A stretch of 64,000 nt of DNA, taken from Bacillota bacterium (lineage in GTDB: Bacteria > Bacillota > Clostridia > Oscillospirales > Oscillospiraceae). Below are positions 31,825-40,596 of this stretch, one piece after another. Within the stretch, counting starts at the first letter, position 1. The number at the start of each line of letters is the position of its first letter. Position numbers and translations under genes: made by a program. The notes beneath the pieces are model-generated. The model was not told the origin of the DNA and searched no databases. It saw only the letters and a program-made list of their open reading frames with translations. Location: positions 62,001 through 126,000 of the forward strand of contig JAETOJ010000004.1 of assembly GCA_021768085.1 (NCBI GenBank), read 5' to 3'.

Positions 31825-33066
31825 ATGTCCGTGGTCAGCCGTCAATTTCAGATGGTGTACCTGCTGCTGGAGCGGGGCCGCATGACCGCCGCCGAGCTGG
31901 CCCAACGGCTGGAGGTGTCCCAGCGCACGGTGCTGCGGGACGTGGACGCTTTATCCGCCGCCGGGGTGCCCGTCTACACCGCCCAGGGGGCCGGGGGCGG
32001 GGTGGCCCTGCTCCCCGGCCACGTGCTGGACAAGGCCGCCCTGTCCGACGAGGAGCAGCGGCAGCTCCTGCTGGCCCTGCAAAGCCTGCCCGGCGGGGAG
32101 GGGGATCAGGCCCTTACCAAGCTGTCTGCCCTGTTCCGCCGGGAGCCGGAGGACTGGCTCCAGGTGAACCTGTCCCGCTGGGGGGCGGGTACGGCGGACA
32201 GCTATAAGTTCCAGCTTCTGAAGCGGGCGGTGCTGGAGCGGCGGGTGCTCCGTTTTGACTACGCCAGCTCCTACGGCTCCACCCGGCCCCGGCGGGTGCT
32301 GCCCGCCCGGCTGGTGTTCAAGGGCCAGGGGTGGTACTTGCAGGCCTACGACCCGGAGCGGGAGGGCTACCGCACCTTCCGCCTGTCCCGCATCCTGTCC
32401 CCGGAGTTCACCGGGGAGGGGTTTCACCAGCCGCTGAACCCCCCGGAGGTGGACTATTCCGGCGAGATCCCGCCCCTGTTCCGGGTGTCCGTCCGGCTGC
32501 GCTTTGCCCGCTGCATGGCCTACCGGGTGTACGACGAGTTTGATCAGAGCTGCGTGTCCGTCCAGCCGGACGGCTCGCTGATCGTGGAGACGGTGTTCCC
32601 CGAGGATCAGTGGCTGTACGGCTACCTGCTCAGCTTCGGGGCGGCGGTGGAGGTGCTCTCGCCGGACACCCTGCGCCGACGGCTGGCCGCCCTGGGTCGG
32701 GAAATTTATTTTGCCCACACGTCGGAACCTGACACACCCTGTCAGGTTTTAGATGATACCATGGAACCATCCCAAACAGAGGAGGTTCCAACCATGGAAC
32801 AATACAAAGACATGAAGTTCTGCCAGTCCTGCGGGATGCCCCTGGGCCCCGACACCGCCCACGGCACCGAGGCGGACGGCTCCCCCAGCGCGGACTACTG
32901 CTCCTACTGCTACAAGGACGGGAAGTTCGCGGGGGAGATGACCATGGACGAGATGATCGACTTCTGCGCCCCCATGATGGCCCAGGCCAACCCCGGCATG
33001 ACCCAGGAGCAGGCCAAGGCCCAGATGCACCAGTTCTTCCCCATGCTGAAGCGGTGGAAGCGGTAG
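31825..33066 (+). CDS. WYL-domain regulator fused to a zinc-ribbon protein
   Basis: The 413-residue frame joins two known parts. Residues 1-60 are an HTH of the YafY/DeoR type (LLERGRMTAAELAQRLEVSQRTVLRDVDAL); residues about 130-305 are a WYL ligand domain (RAVLERRVLRFDYASSYG, GWYLQAYDPEREGYRTFRLSRI). From about residue 324 the sequence switches to a zinc-ribbon protein (FCQSCGMPLG, then YCSYCYKDGKF) of the PF12674 kind. In relatives I recall these as separate neighbours. An ATG at 32794 with AGGAGG in front could still start the ribbon alone. The WYL start at 31825 follows AAAGGGGG. Confidence 0.85.
   Translation: MSVVSRQFQMVYLLLERGRMTAAELAQRLEVSQRTVLRDVDALSAAGVPVYTAQGAGGGVALLPGHVLDKAALSDEEQRQLLLALQSLPGGEGDQALTKLSALFRREPEDWLQVNLSRWGAGTADSYKFQLLKRAVLERRVLRFDYASSYGSTRPRRVLPARLVFKGQGWYLQAYDPEREGYRTFRLSRILSPEFTGEGFHQPLNPPEVDYSGEIPPLFRVSVRLRFARCMAYRVYDEFDQSCVSVQPDGSLIVETVFPEDQWLYGYLLSFGAAVEVLSPDTLRRRLAALGREIYFAHTSEPDTPCQVLDDTMEPSQTEEVPTMEQYKDMKFCQSCGMPLGPDTAHGTEADGSPSADYCSYCYKDGKFAGEMTMDEMIDFCAPMMAQANPGMTQEQAKAQMHQFFPMLKRWKR
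32728..32793 (+). promoter_or_regulatory. Vestigial or active promoter, operator and RBS inside the WYL-zinc ribbon ORF
   Basis: The palindrome CCTGACA-CACCC-TGTCAGG (32728-32746) overlaps a possible -35 (CTGACA). It is followed after 17 bases by GATGAT as a poor -10, then GAGGAGG and an ATG at 32794 in frame with the ribbon domain. Confidence 0.55.
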
Positions 33067-33076
33067 CCTCGAAATT

Positions 33077-33108
33077 GCCCCCGGATTTGCTCCGGGGGCT
33101 TCCCTTTT
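33077..33108 (+). terminator. Terminator after the WYL/zinc-ribbon gene
   Basis: A GCCCCCGGA / TCCGGGGGC stem followed by TTCCCTTTT. Confidence 0.85.
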
Positions 33109-33164
33109 CCCAGTTCCTGTGCTATAATAAATCCTCACTTTCGTAGGATAGCGAGGGAAAGCAA

Positions 33165-33953
33165 ATGAGGATTGTGGTGAAGATCGGCACCTCCACCCTG
33201 GCCCACGCCGCCGGGCGGCTGAACATCCGTCGGGTGGAGGGGCTGGTGAAGGTGCTGTCTGATCTGAAGAATCAGGGGGAGCAGCTCATTTTGGTGTCCT
33301 CCGGGGCCATCGGCATGGGAGTGGGCAAACTCAACCTCCCCGGCCGCCCGGCGGATATGCCCACCAAGCAGGCCGCCGCCGCGGTGGGCCAGTGCGAGCT
33401 GATGTATACCTACGACAAGCTGTTCGGCGAGTACAACCACGCCGTGGCCCAGCTCTTGCTCACCGGGGAGGACGTGCGCTTCCCCCACCGGCGGCAGAAC
33501 TTTGTCAACGCCATGGAGCGCCTGCTGGAGCTGGGCGTGCTGCCCATCGTCAACGAGAACGACGCGGTGGCCACCGACGAGGTGGGGGAGGCCACCACCA
33601 TCGGGGAGAACGACACCCTGGCCGCCATTGTGGCCGAGTGCGTAGGGGCGGATCTACTGGTGCTGCTCAGCGACATCGACGGGCTGTATACCGCCGACCC
33701 CCACCGGAGCACAGACGCCGCCCTCATTCCGGAGGTGCAGGAGATCACAGCGGATCTGCGGGCGCTGGCAGGGGATCCCGGCTCCGCCCTGGGCACCGGG
33801 GGCATGGCCACCAAGCTGAAGGCGGCGGACATCGCCATGGCCTGCGGCTGCGACATGGTGATCGCCAACGGCCGGCAGCCAGAGCTGCTGTATGACATCG
33901 CGGCAGGACTGCCTGTGGGCACCCGCTTTGTGGGAAGGAGGGAGGACGCATGA
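33165..33953 (+). CDS. proB: Glutamate 5-kinase
   Basis: ProB phosphorylates glutamate in the first step of proline synthesis. The 262-residue form has the amino-acid kinase domain ([63 protein letters not shown]) but no C-terminal PUA domain, a known shorter version. A TATAAT at 33123-33128 may be its -10 box; the start at 33165 follows AGGATAGCGAGGGAAAGC. It overlaps proA by four bases. Confidence 0.97.
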   Translation: MRIVVKIGTSTLAHAAGRLNIRRVEGLVKVLSDLKNQGEQLILVSSGAIGMGVGKLNLPGRPADMPTKQAAAAVGQCELMYTYDKLFGEYNHAVAQLLLTGEDVRFPHRRQNFVNAMERLLELGVLPIVNENDAVATDEVGEATTIGENDTLAAIVAECVGADLLVLLSDIDGLYTADPHRSTDAALIPEVQEITADLRALAGDPGSALGTGGMATKLKAADIAMACGCDMVIANGRQPELLYDIAAGLPVGTRFVGRREDA

Positions 33954-35206
33954 CAACCCGAGAACTGCTGGAGCGGGCTAAGGGGGCCAAAGCCGCTATG
34001 GCCCTGGCGGACACCCTGATAAAAAACCGGGCGCTGCTGGCCATGGCCGACGCGCTGGTGGACAACACTCAGGCCGTCCTCACCGCCAACGGCCTGGATC
34101 TCATCGAGGCCAAGGGCACCGTGTCCAATGTGATGCTGGATCGCCTTGCCCTCAATGAGGAACGGATCCTCAGCATGGCTCAGGGGGTGCGGGAGGTGGC
34201 CGCCCTCCCCGACCCGGTGGGGGCGGTACTCACCCGCCGCAAGCGCCCCAACGGCCTGGTCATCGACAAAACCGCCGTCCCCATGGGGGTCATCGCCATC
34301 ATCTACGAGAGCCGGCCCAACGTCACGTCGGACGCGGCGGCCCTGGCCCTGAAGGCGGGCTCCGCCTGCGTACTGCGCTGCGGGAAGGAGGCCCACCGCT
34401 CCGCCGCCGCCATCGTGTCCGCCCTGCGGGAGGGCTTGTCCGCCGCGGGTCTGCCCCAGGACGCGCTGGGGCTGGTGGACGACATCTCCCGGCAGTCCGC
34501 CGTGGAGCTGATGCAGGCGTCCGGGCTGGTGGATCTGCTCATACCCCGGGGGGGCGCTGGGCTCATCCGGGCCTGCGTGGAGCAGGCCACCGTCCCCGTC
34601 ATTGAGACGGGCACCGGCATCTGCCACATCTACGTGGACCGGGACGCGGATCTGGACATGGCGCTGTCCATCGTGGAGAACGCCAAGTGTTCCCGCCCCA
34701 GCGTGTGCAACGCCGCCGAGGTGTGCCTGGTGCACCGGGACGTGGCGGCCGCCTTCCTGCCCCGGCTGCGGGAGCGGCTGGTGGAGGGCAGGAGGGGGAA
34801 GGGCCTGCCCCCGGTGGAGCTGCGGCTGGACGAACAGGCCGCCGCCCTCATCCCGGGCAAGCCCGCCGGGGACGAGGACTTCGACACGGAGTTCCTGGAC
34901 TACATCCTGGCGGTGAAGGTGGTGGACGGCGTGGACGGGGCCTGTGCCCACATCGCCGCCCACTCCACCGGCCACAGCGAGGCCATCGTCACGGAAAACG
35001 CGGAAGCGGCCAAGCGGTTCACCGCCCTGGTGGACTCGGCGGCGGTGTACTGGAACGCCTCCACCCGGTTCACCGACGGCGGGGAGTTCGGCCTGGGCTG
35101 CGAGATGGGCATTTCCACCCAGCGGCTCCACGCCCGGGGCCCCATGGGGCTGGCGGAGCTGTGCAGCTACAAATACATTATCCAAGGGAACGGGCAAATC
35201 CGGTAA
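33950..35206 (+). CDS. proA: Gamma-glutamyl phosphate reductase
   Basis: ProA reduces gamma-glutamyl phosphate to the semialdehyde using NADPH, the second step of proline synthesis. The 418-residue protein carries the family marks [37 protein letters not shown], the catalytic cysteine in [14 protein letters not shown] and the C-terminal [23 protein letters not shown]. Start and proB stop overlap (ATGA), so the two are coupled. Confidence 0.97.
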   Translation: MTTRELLERAKGAKAAMALADTLIKNRALLAMADALVDNTQAVLTANGLDLIEAKGTVSNVMLDRLALNEERILSMAQGVREVAALPDPVGAVLTRRKRPNGLVIDKTAVPMGVIAIIYESRPNVTSDAAALALKAGSACVLRCGKEAHRSAAAIVSALREGLSAAGLPQDALGLVDDISRQSAVELMQASGLVDLLIPRGGAGLIRACVEQATVPVIETGTGICHIYVDRDADLDMALSIVENAKCSRPSVCNAAEVCLVHRDVAAAFLPRLRERLVEGRRGKGLPPVELRLDEQAAALIPGKPAGDEDFDTEFLDYILAVKVVDGVDGACAHIAAHSTGHSEAIVTENAEAAKRFTALVDSAAVYWNASTRFTDGGEFGLGCEMGISTQRLHARGPMGLAELCSYKYIIQGNGQIR

Positions 35207-35207
35207 C

Positions 35208-35249
35208 AAAAAACGCAGACCCGCGGCAGTTTTGCAGGTCTGCGTTTTT
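35208..35249 (+). terminator. Terminator after proBA
   Basis: An AAACGCAGACC / GGTCTGCGTTT stem with a T run. Confidence 0.85.
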
Positions 35250-35379
35250 ATGTTTCATCAAGCACCCTGTTTCGTCACCGTCGCAAAACGCAAAGGTCTG
35301 CACCTGTTGGAAGCGAGCTTCAAGTTCGCGGGTCTAAGACCCTTTTCGGTTCCTTTTTCTTTCAAGAAAAAGGAACAAA
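35250..35379. repeat. Hairpin-bearing spacer after proBA
   Basis: It includes GGGTC-TA-AGACCC near 35334-35346 and a 13-bp hairpin with arms GTTCCTTTTTCTT and AAGAAAAAGGAAC at 35349-35376, just past the end of the DUF6512 gene, where it may stop transcription. No gene is seen. Confidence 0.5.
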
Positions 35380-35901
35380 CTACACCGGAATGGTCAAAAA
35401 CGTCCGCAGCCCCTGACTGAGATCGGCGAACAGCGCCGCGTCCGGCGGGAAGAAGGTGAACCACACGATGAGCGCCCCCAGCAGGCCCGTCAGGATCCAC
35501 GCCGCTGTGGACGTACCCGGCCACTCGCACAGCAGCCACAGCGTCCGGGGCAGCAGGAACCCCAGAGCCAGGGGCAGGAAAAACAGGATCAGATCCACGA
35601 TCATGGACTCCCCCCGGAACACCACGTGGTACAGGTAGCCCGCCCCCAGCATCACCGCGCAGGCCACCACCGTGGACAGCAGCCAGGCGGGCAGGCCCAG
35701 CCCCTTGCCCCGGCCCAGGATCAGGGAGACGGCCAGCAGGGGGAAATAGATCAGCTTCACGTGCTCCCACACGCTCTCCCGCACCGGGGAGATGAGGGCG
35801 AACACCGGGTTGGGCAGCCACTGGTACAGGAAGTGGAGCAGCACCCCGGCCACGGCGGCCAGGGCGTAGGCCAGCAGCATTTTTTTGGTTGTTTTTTCCA
35901 T
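35380..35901 (-). CDS. DUF6512 family membrane protein
   Basis: A 173-residue membrane protein with about five hydrophobic segments. It carries the conserved LPNPVFALISPVRESVWEHVKLIYFPLL motif that marks DUF6512. Function is unknown. The ATG at 35901 follows a GAGGTGTGTTT site; the frame continues upstream to 36045 but without membrane or family features. Confidence 0.82.
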   Translation of the reverse strand: MEKTTKKMLLAYALAAVAGVLLHFLYQWLPNPVFALISPVRESVWEHVKLIYFPLLAVSLILGRGKGLGLPAWLLSTVVACAVMLGAGYLYHVVFRGESMIVDLILFFLPLALGFLLPRTLWLLCEWPGTSTAAWILTGLLGALIVWFTFFPPDAALFADLSQGLRTFLTIPV

Positions 35902-36366
35902 AAACACACCTCGCTTTGGTATTAAGGATATGCCCAAGATGGGGCAAACTATGTTTGTCCCATTGAAAAAACGCGGGAAATCGCCGCGATTCAAATTTTG
36001 ACACAGACAGGAAACCCTGCTAAATGCCGGGGAACTCCCACACATTTCCCAGCATAGAACCGAAAATGCGCCCAGTCATGGCACTGGTTCCGCCGCCCTT
36101 GTCAAACCCGCCTTACTTTGCCACGGTGAAAATCCGTCCCCGCCGCCATATTAAAAGGGCGGGCGCTGAGACGGCGGCGGTTCTTTTTTCCGCCGCTGTC
36201 CCTCCGCCCACCGGTTTCAAAAACGCGCGGTCAAGTTCGGTTCCGTCCCCGCAGGGAGCGAAACCGCCGGCCGGCCGCACGGAACCAAACGGCGCGGTCA
36301 AGCGTATTCCCGCCCCGACAGGGGCGGGAATACCGGCCAAACCCGCGTAAAAACAGAAGGCGGTGA
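35902..36366. other. 465-bp gap before spoIVB
   Basis: I see no convincing gene. The second half contains strong inverted repeats: GGTTCCGT (about 36239) with ACGGAACC (about 36279), and TATTCCCGCCCC / GGGGCGGGAATA around 36304-36332. The first half is AT-richer and may hold promoters of both neighbours; a sporulation-sigma promoter for spoIVB is likely but I could not assign boxes. Confidence 0.5.
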
Positions 36367-37419
36367 ATGGATTTGAATGAAGAAGCAAGACCATTTGTGG
36401 GGGCGGCGGCGCTGCGGGGCGCGGCGCTGCTGCTGGCGGCGGTGCTGACCCTGTGGCCCACCGTGGCCACGGCCTGGGCCAGCCCAGCTATTGTGGTGCC
36501 CGTGGGCCGGGCGGTGGGCATCAAGCTCTTTTCCGACGGCGTGGTGGTGGTGGGCACCTCCGAGGTGGCGTCGGAGGGCGGCAACGTGAACCCGGCCAAG
36601 GACTGCGGCCTGCGGGAAGGGGACATCATCACCCACATCAACGCCACCGAGGTGGACACCATCGAGGAGGTATCCGCCCTCCTCCAGGAGCTGGAGGGCC
36701 AGACCATGAGCATCCGGGCCATCCGGGACGAGAAGCAGGTGCAGCTCACCGCCACGCCGGTGCTGTGCCCTGCGGACGGGGCCTATAAGCTGGGCGCCTG
36801 GATCCGGGACTCCATGGCGGGCATCGGCACGGTGACCTTCTACGACCCGGCCACCGGCGCCTTCGGCGCCCTGGGCCACGGCATCAACGACACGGACACC
36901 GCCCTGCTCATGCCCCTGGAGAGCGGCTCCATCCTGCCGGCCACCGTGGCCGGGGTGGAGAAGGGCAGAAGCGGCGCACCGGGACAGCTCAAGGGCGTGT
37001 TTGACACCGCGTCCACCCTGGGCCTGCTCCGGGCCAATACCGCCGGCGGCGTGTTCGGCACCCTCACCGACGGCCATTGGGTAGACGGCGCGGCGGTGGA
37101 GGTGGCGGCCCGGGACGAGGTCTGCCCCGGCCCCGCCCAGATCCTCTGCAACATCTCCGGCGACCGGGTGGACAGGTTTGACGTGGAGATCGCCAAGGTG
37201 TTCGCTGAGCGGGAGGACGACTGCCGGGACTACCTGATCAAGGTGACCGATCAGCGGCTGCTGGACGCCACCGGCGGCATCGTCCAAGGGATGAGCGGCA
37301 GCCCCATCCTGCAAAACGGGAAAATTGTGGGGGCGGTGACCCACGTGATGGTGGACGACCCCACCAGCGGCTACGGCATCTACGTGGGCCGTATGCTGAA
37401 CCTGGACGGGGCGGCGTAA
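36367..37419 (+). CDS. spoIVB: SpoIVB-type sporulation serine peptidase
   Basis: SpoIVB is secreted from the forespore and cleaves SpoIVFA to let the mother cell process pro-sigma K. The 350-residue protein has an N-terminal membrane segment (residues 13-37), a PDZ domain (about 90-145, with GLREGDIITHINATEV), and an S55 peptidase domain with catalytic His in GALGHGIND and Ser in VQGMSGSPILQNGKI. Its presence argues the organism, or a recent ancestor, makes spores. spo0A, often next to it, is not here. Confidence 0.95.
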   Translation: MDLNEEARPFVGAAALRGAALLLAAVLTLWPTVATAWASPAIVVPVGRAVGIKLFSDGVVVVGTSEVASEGGNVNPAKDCGLREGDIITHINATEVDTIEEVSALLQELEGQTMSIRAIRDEKQVQLTATPVLCPADGAYKLGAWIRDSMAGIGTVTFYDPATGAFGALGHGINDTDTALLMPLESGSILPATVAGVEKGRSGAPGQLKGVFDTASTLGLLRANTAGGVFGTLTDGHWVDGAAVEVAARDEVCPGPAQILCNISGDRVDRFDVEIAKVFAEREDDCRDYLIKVTDQRLLDATGGIVQGMSGSPILQNGKIVGAVTHVMVDDPTSGYGIYVGRMLNLDGAA

Positions 37420-37422
37420 GCC

Positions 37423-37451
37423 TTGACAAGGGCCGGGGCGGGTAGTATGAT
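37423..37451 (+). promoter_or_regulatory. Promoter of the HD-domain gene at 37.5 kb
   Basis: TTGACA at 37423-37428, 17 bases, TATGAT at 37446-37451. It starts three bases after the spoIVB stop. Confidence 0.7.
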
Positions 37452-37483
37452 CCTTCTATCATCTTAAAAAGGAGAGATCCGCC

Positions 37484-38041
37484 ATGATACCCACTCCGGA
37501 ACAGGCCTGGGAGCTTTTGTGCGACTACAACGAGGGGAACTTCCACCGCAAGCACGCCCGCACGGTGGGGGACGTGCTGCGCTGGTACGCCGTGGAGCTG
37601 GGCCACGGGGACGAGGCCGACTACTGGGAGGCCGTGGGCATTCTCCACGACCTGGACTTTGAGCGCTGGCCCGACCAGCACTGCGTCAAGTGCCAGGAGC
37701 TCATGCGGGACAAGGGCATTGACGAGTCCCTGATCCGGGCGGTGGCCTGCCACGGCTGGCCCGACTGCGTGGACCTTGAACCCCAGCTGGAGATGGAAAA
37801 GGTGCTCTTTGCCGTGGACGAGCTCACCGGTCTCATCGGGGCGGCGGCCATGATGCGCCCCTCCAAGAGCGTGGACGACATGGAGCTCAAGTCGCTGAAG
37901 AAGAAGTTCAAGGACAAAAAATTCGCGGCGGGCTGCTCCCGGGACGTGATCCAGAAGGGCGCGGAGCTGCTGGGCTGGGAGCTGGACGACCTGATGGATC
38001 GCACCCTCCAGGCCATGCGGGCCAGCCCCAACGTGGACTGA
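37484..38041 (+). CDS. HD-domain phosphohydrolase
   Basis: The 185-residue protein is an HDIG-type hydrolase: the first His is in RKHARTVGDVL, the HD pair in GILHDLDFERWPDQH, and later residues in VACHGW and VDELTGLIGA. Such proteins hydrolyse phosphate esters or nucleotides; the substrate is unknown. AAAGGAGAGATCC precedes the ATG. Confidence 0.88.
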   Translation: MIPTPEQAWELLCDYNEGNFHRKHARTVGDVLRWYAVELGHGDEADYWEAVGILHDLDFERWPDQHCVKCQELMRDKGIDESLIRAVACHGWPDCVDLEPQLEMEKVLFAVDELTGLIGAAAMMRPSKSVDDMELKSLKKKFKDKKFAAGCSRDVIQKGAELLGWELDDLMDRTLQAMRASPNVD

Positions 38042-38042
38042 G

Positions 38043-38750
38043 ATGGAGCCATCTGCGATGGAACCATCTGCGATGGAGCCCGTCGCCCACATCCGGACGG
38101 AGTTCCCCGGGAAATTCGGCGTACCCCGGCAGGCGGGGCTGGTGCCCGAGCTGCGGGGGAGGGTGGTGTTTACGCCCCCCTTCCGCCGGCCGGAGGCCCT
38201 GCGGGGCATGGAGGGCTTTTCCCACCTGTGGCTGATCTGGGAGTTTTCCGAAAATAAAGAGGCGGGCTGGTCGCCCACGGTGCGGCCGCCCCGGCTGGGG
38301 GGGAACCAGCGGGTGGGGGTGTTCGCCACCCGCTCCCCCTTCCGGCCCAACCCCATCGGCCTGTCCTGCGTCCGGCTGGAACAGGTGGAGCTGTCCACGC
38401 CGGACGGCCCGGTGCTTCACGTGTCCGGGGCGGATCTGGTGGACGGCACCCCCATCCTGGACCTCAAGCCCTACCTGCCCTACACCGACTGCCGCCCGGA
38501 GGCGGTGGGCGGCTTCGCCGGACAGGCCCCGGAGCCCCGCCTGCGGGTGGACTTTCCCCCCGCCCTGCTGGAGCGGGTTCCCCAGGGGGAGCGGTCGGCG
38601 CTGCTGGCGGTGCTGGCCCAGGATCCCCGGCCGCCCTACCAGCGGGATCCGCAGCGTGTGTACGGCTTCGGCTTCGCCGGGCTGGAGGTGCGCTTTACCG
38701 CCGGGGACGAGGTGCTGACGGTGGTGGCGGTGGAGCCTGCCGCCCGGTGA
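38043..38750 (+). CDS. trmO: tRNA (adenine-N6)-methyltransferase TrmO (TsaA/YaeB)
   Basis: TrmO methylates the N6 of t6A37 in tRNA-Thr. The 235-residue protein has the TsaA marks PVAHIRTEFPGKFGVPRQ, VFATRSPFRPNPIGLSCV, the VSGADLVDGTPILDLKPYLPY segment and a C-terminal domain ending in RDPQRVYGF. The 5' end carries a 15-bp tandem duplication, giving three in-frame ATGs at 38043, 38058 and 38073. The last gives the family-typical MEPVAHIRTEF, and I see no ribosome-binding site before the first. Confidence 0.92.
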   Translation: MEPSAMEPSAMEPVAHIRTEFPGKFGVPRQAGLVPELRGRVVFTPPFRRPEALRGMEGFSHLWLIWEFSENKEAGWSPTVRPPRLGGNQRVGVFATRSPFRPNPIGLSCVRLEQVELSTPDGPVLHVSGADLVDGTPILDLKPYLPYTDCRPEAVGGFAGQAPEPRLRVDFPPALLERVPQGERSALLAVLAQDPRPPYQRDPQRVYGFGFAGLEVRFTAGDEVLTVVAVEPAAR

Positions 38751-38945
38751 GTAGGGGCTCTTGCCCCTACCTGCTTCCTCGGAAAACGAGCTTTTGACGA
38801 TTCCGCTGCCCCCGGCCTCCGCCGGGGGCGGTTCAGCGTGGCGAAAAAGTCTTTTCGCCACGCTGAATGCAGATTTTTGGAACAAAGGACGTTCCAAAAA
38901 TCCGTTGATTGAACGTGAAAGACACCCCTCCTGGGTTTCTTTCAC
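38751..38945. repeat. Chain of near-perfect hairpins after trmO
   Basis: In order: GTAGGGGC / GCCCCTAC (38751-38770), GCCCCCGGC / GCCGGGGGC (38808-38829), a 16-bp perfect stem starting TTCAGCGTGGCG (38832-38867), a 12-bp perfect stem GATTTTTGGAAC / GTTCCAAAAATC (38872-38902), and GTGAAAGACACCC / GGGTTTCTTTCAC with one mismatch (38915-38945). No gene is seen in 38751-39098. The first hairpin may end the trmO transcript. Confidence 0.8.
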
Positions 38946-39031
38946 ACTATCTTCCTTCCCGGAATCGGAGCAGAAGCGGCTTTTGGGACGGTTCCTTCTT
39001 TGAAAAAAGCAGTTTGTTCGGAAATTCGCCC

Positions 39032-39060
39032 TTGACGGTCCGATTTTGCTATGGTATAAT
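39032..39060 (+). promoter_or_regulatory. Promoter of the str operon
   Basis: TTGACG at 39032-39037, 17 bases, TATAAT at 39055-39060, ahead of the L7Ae-like gene and rpsL. Confidence 0.8.
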
Positions 39061-39098
39061 TCAACATTGCGTTGGTATGCGAAAGGGGGGCCGTTTTG

Positions 39099-39338
39099 AT
39101 GCGGAACGATTTGGAGCATTCGTCCAAGGTCGTGGGCGTCAAGCAGGTTCGCCGGGCTCTGGCCAACGGCACAGCCCAGCGGCTGTACCTGGCCCGGGAC
39201 GCCGACCCCCACCTCACCCAGGCCCTGGAGGAGCAGGCCGGTCACCAGGGCGTGGAGACAGTCTGGGCCGACTCCATGCGGGAGCTGGGCCGTGCGTGCG
39301 GCATTGCCGTGGGCGCGGCGGCTGCGGCTGAACTTTGA
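39099..39338 (+). CDS. L7Ae/YbxF-like ribosomal protein
   Basis: The 79-residue protein is an L7Ae-family kink-turn-binding protein: SSKVVGVKQVRRALANGTAQRLYLARDADPHLTQALEEQA and the final CGIAVGAAAAAEL. In Bacillus the related YbxF (RplGB) lies at the same place, just before rpsL. The ATG at 39099 follows a GGGGGG site; an in-frame ATG at 39072 is less likely because no ribosome-binding site precedes it. Confidence 0.88.
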   Translation: MRNDLEHSSKVVGVKQVRRALANGTAQRLYLARDADPHLTQALEEQAGHQGVETVWADSMRELGRACGIAVGAAAAAEL

Positions 39339-39419
39339 AACCCGCCAACTTTTTCCGATTTTAGCGAATAATCCCCGGATCATTCGTTAAAATATATATT
39401 TATTGAAAGGAGGAACATC

Positions 39420-39845
39420 ATGCCTACTTTTAACCAACTGGTTCGCAAGGGCCGGGAGAAGGCCACCTATAAGTCCAACTCCCCCGCCATGCAGCACGGT
39501 CTGAACACCCTGAAGAACAAGGAGACCGATCTGCCCTCTCCCCAGAAGCGGGGCGTGTGCACCGCCGTTCGTACTTCCACCCCGAAGAAGCCGAACTCCG
39601 CGCTGCGTAAGATCGCCCGTGTGCGCCTGACCAACGGCTACGAGGTCACCGCCTATATCCCCGGCGTGGGCCACAACCTGCAGGAGCACTCCGTGGTGAT
39701 GATCCGCGGCGGCCGTGTGAAGGATCTGCCCGGCGTGCGTTACCACATCATCCGCGGCACTCTGGACACCCAGGGCGTCAACGGCCGGATGCAGGCCCGC
39801 TCCAAGTACGGCGCCAAGCGGCCCAAGGCTGCCAAGAAGAAATAA
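39420..39845 (+). CDS. rpsL: 30S ribosomal protein S12
   Basis: S12 lies at the decoding centre. The 141-residue protein has the expected [11 protein letters not shown] start, the KSPALQ-region equivalent, the [21 protein letters not shown] loop and the [14 protein letters not shown] segment where streptomycin-resistance changes occur. AAAGGAGGAACATC precedes the ATG. It begins the S12-S7-EF-G-EF-Tu order. Confidence 0.99.
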   Translation: MPTFNQLVRKGREKATYKSNSPAMQHGLNTLKNKETDLPSPQKRGVCTAVRTSTPKKPNSALRKIARVRLTNGYEVTAYIPGVGHNLQEHSVVMIRGGRVKDLPGVRYHIIRGTLDTQGVNGRMQARSKYGAKRPKAAKKK

Positions 39846-40104
39846 TTTTCCTTGAACATTATTTCTATGGACTGCACTAAGCGGCCCAAGCAGCTGAGAA
39901 GAAGCAGCCTGCTTCTTCATCCATCACGAGTTTTGCGCACACGCGCAAGGCCGAAAGCCTTGCCGGGCGTTTACCTAATATTGAATGGGTTCGCGCCTCG
40001 GACAGGCATTGTACGGAGATGTTTTTGAGCCCGCGCACCGCGCGGCGCTTGAAAAACTTCGAGTACCTGTGAATTCTAATTCTATATAGAAGGAGGGAAG
40101 CGAA
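39846..40104 (+). promoter_or_regulatory. Structured spacer between rpsL and rpsG
   Basis: The 259-base gap has no gene but several inverted repeats: GAAGAAGCA / TGCTTCTTC (39898-39918), TTGCGC / GCGCAA (39933-39948), CAAGGC / GCCTTG (39946-39962, sharing CAA with the previous stem) and an extended stem joining GTTTTTGAGC at 40021-40030 to GCTTGAAAAAC at 40047-40057. In E. coli the S7 autoregulatory site lies in the same intergenic region, so a control role is plausible. Confidence 0.6.
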
Positions 40105-40575
40105 GTGCCCAGACGTGGTAACGTACCCAAGCGGGAGGTTTTGCCCGACCCGCTGTATAATTCCGTCTTAGTCACTAAGCTCGTCAACAGCATCATGCTG
40201 GACGGCAAGAAGGGTGTGGCCCAGAAGGTCGTCTACGGTGCCTTTGACATCATCAAGGATAAGACCGGCAAAGAGCCTCTGGAGGTGTTCACCACCGCCA
40301 TTGAGAACATCATGCCGTCTCTGGAAACCAAGTCCCGCCGTGTGGGCGGCTCCACCTACCAGGTTCCCATGGAGGTTCGGCCCGAGCGCCGGCAGACCCT
40401 GGGTCTGCGGTGGCTGACCACCTACTCCCGCAACCGCGGCGAGAAGACCATGAAGGAGCGCCTCGCCGGCGAAATCATGGACGCGGCCAACAACACCGGC
40501 TCCGCCGTGAAGAAGCGCGAGGATACCCACAAGATGGCCGAGGCCAACAAGGCGTTCGCCCACTACCGCTGGTAA
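40105..40575 (+). CDS. rpsG: 30S ribosomal protein S7
   Basis: A 156-residue S7 with [43 protein letters not shown], the [24 protein letters not shown] segment and the AHYRW ending. It starts with a GTG after AGGAGGGAAGCGA. S7 nucleates head assembly of the 30S subunit and can repress its own message. Confidence 0.99.
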   Translation: MPRRGNVPKREVLPDPLYNSVLVTKLVNSIMLDGKKGVAQKVVYGAFDIIKDKTGKEPLEVFTTAIENIMPSLETKSRRVGGSTYQVPMEVRPERRQTLGLRWLTTYSRNRGEKTMKERLAGEIMDAANNTGSAVKKREDTHKMAEANKAFAHYRW

Positions 40576-40596
40576 GGACGGAGGACACAGACCAAC

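Noticed and set aside
36113-36394. Possible 93-residue gene upstream of spoIVB
   Set aside because: It reads through inverted repeats on the minus strand and has no ribosome-binding site; it overlaps the spoIVB start.
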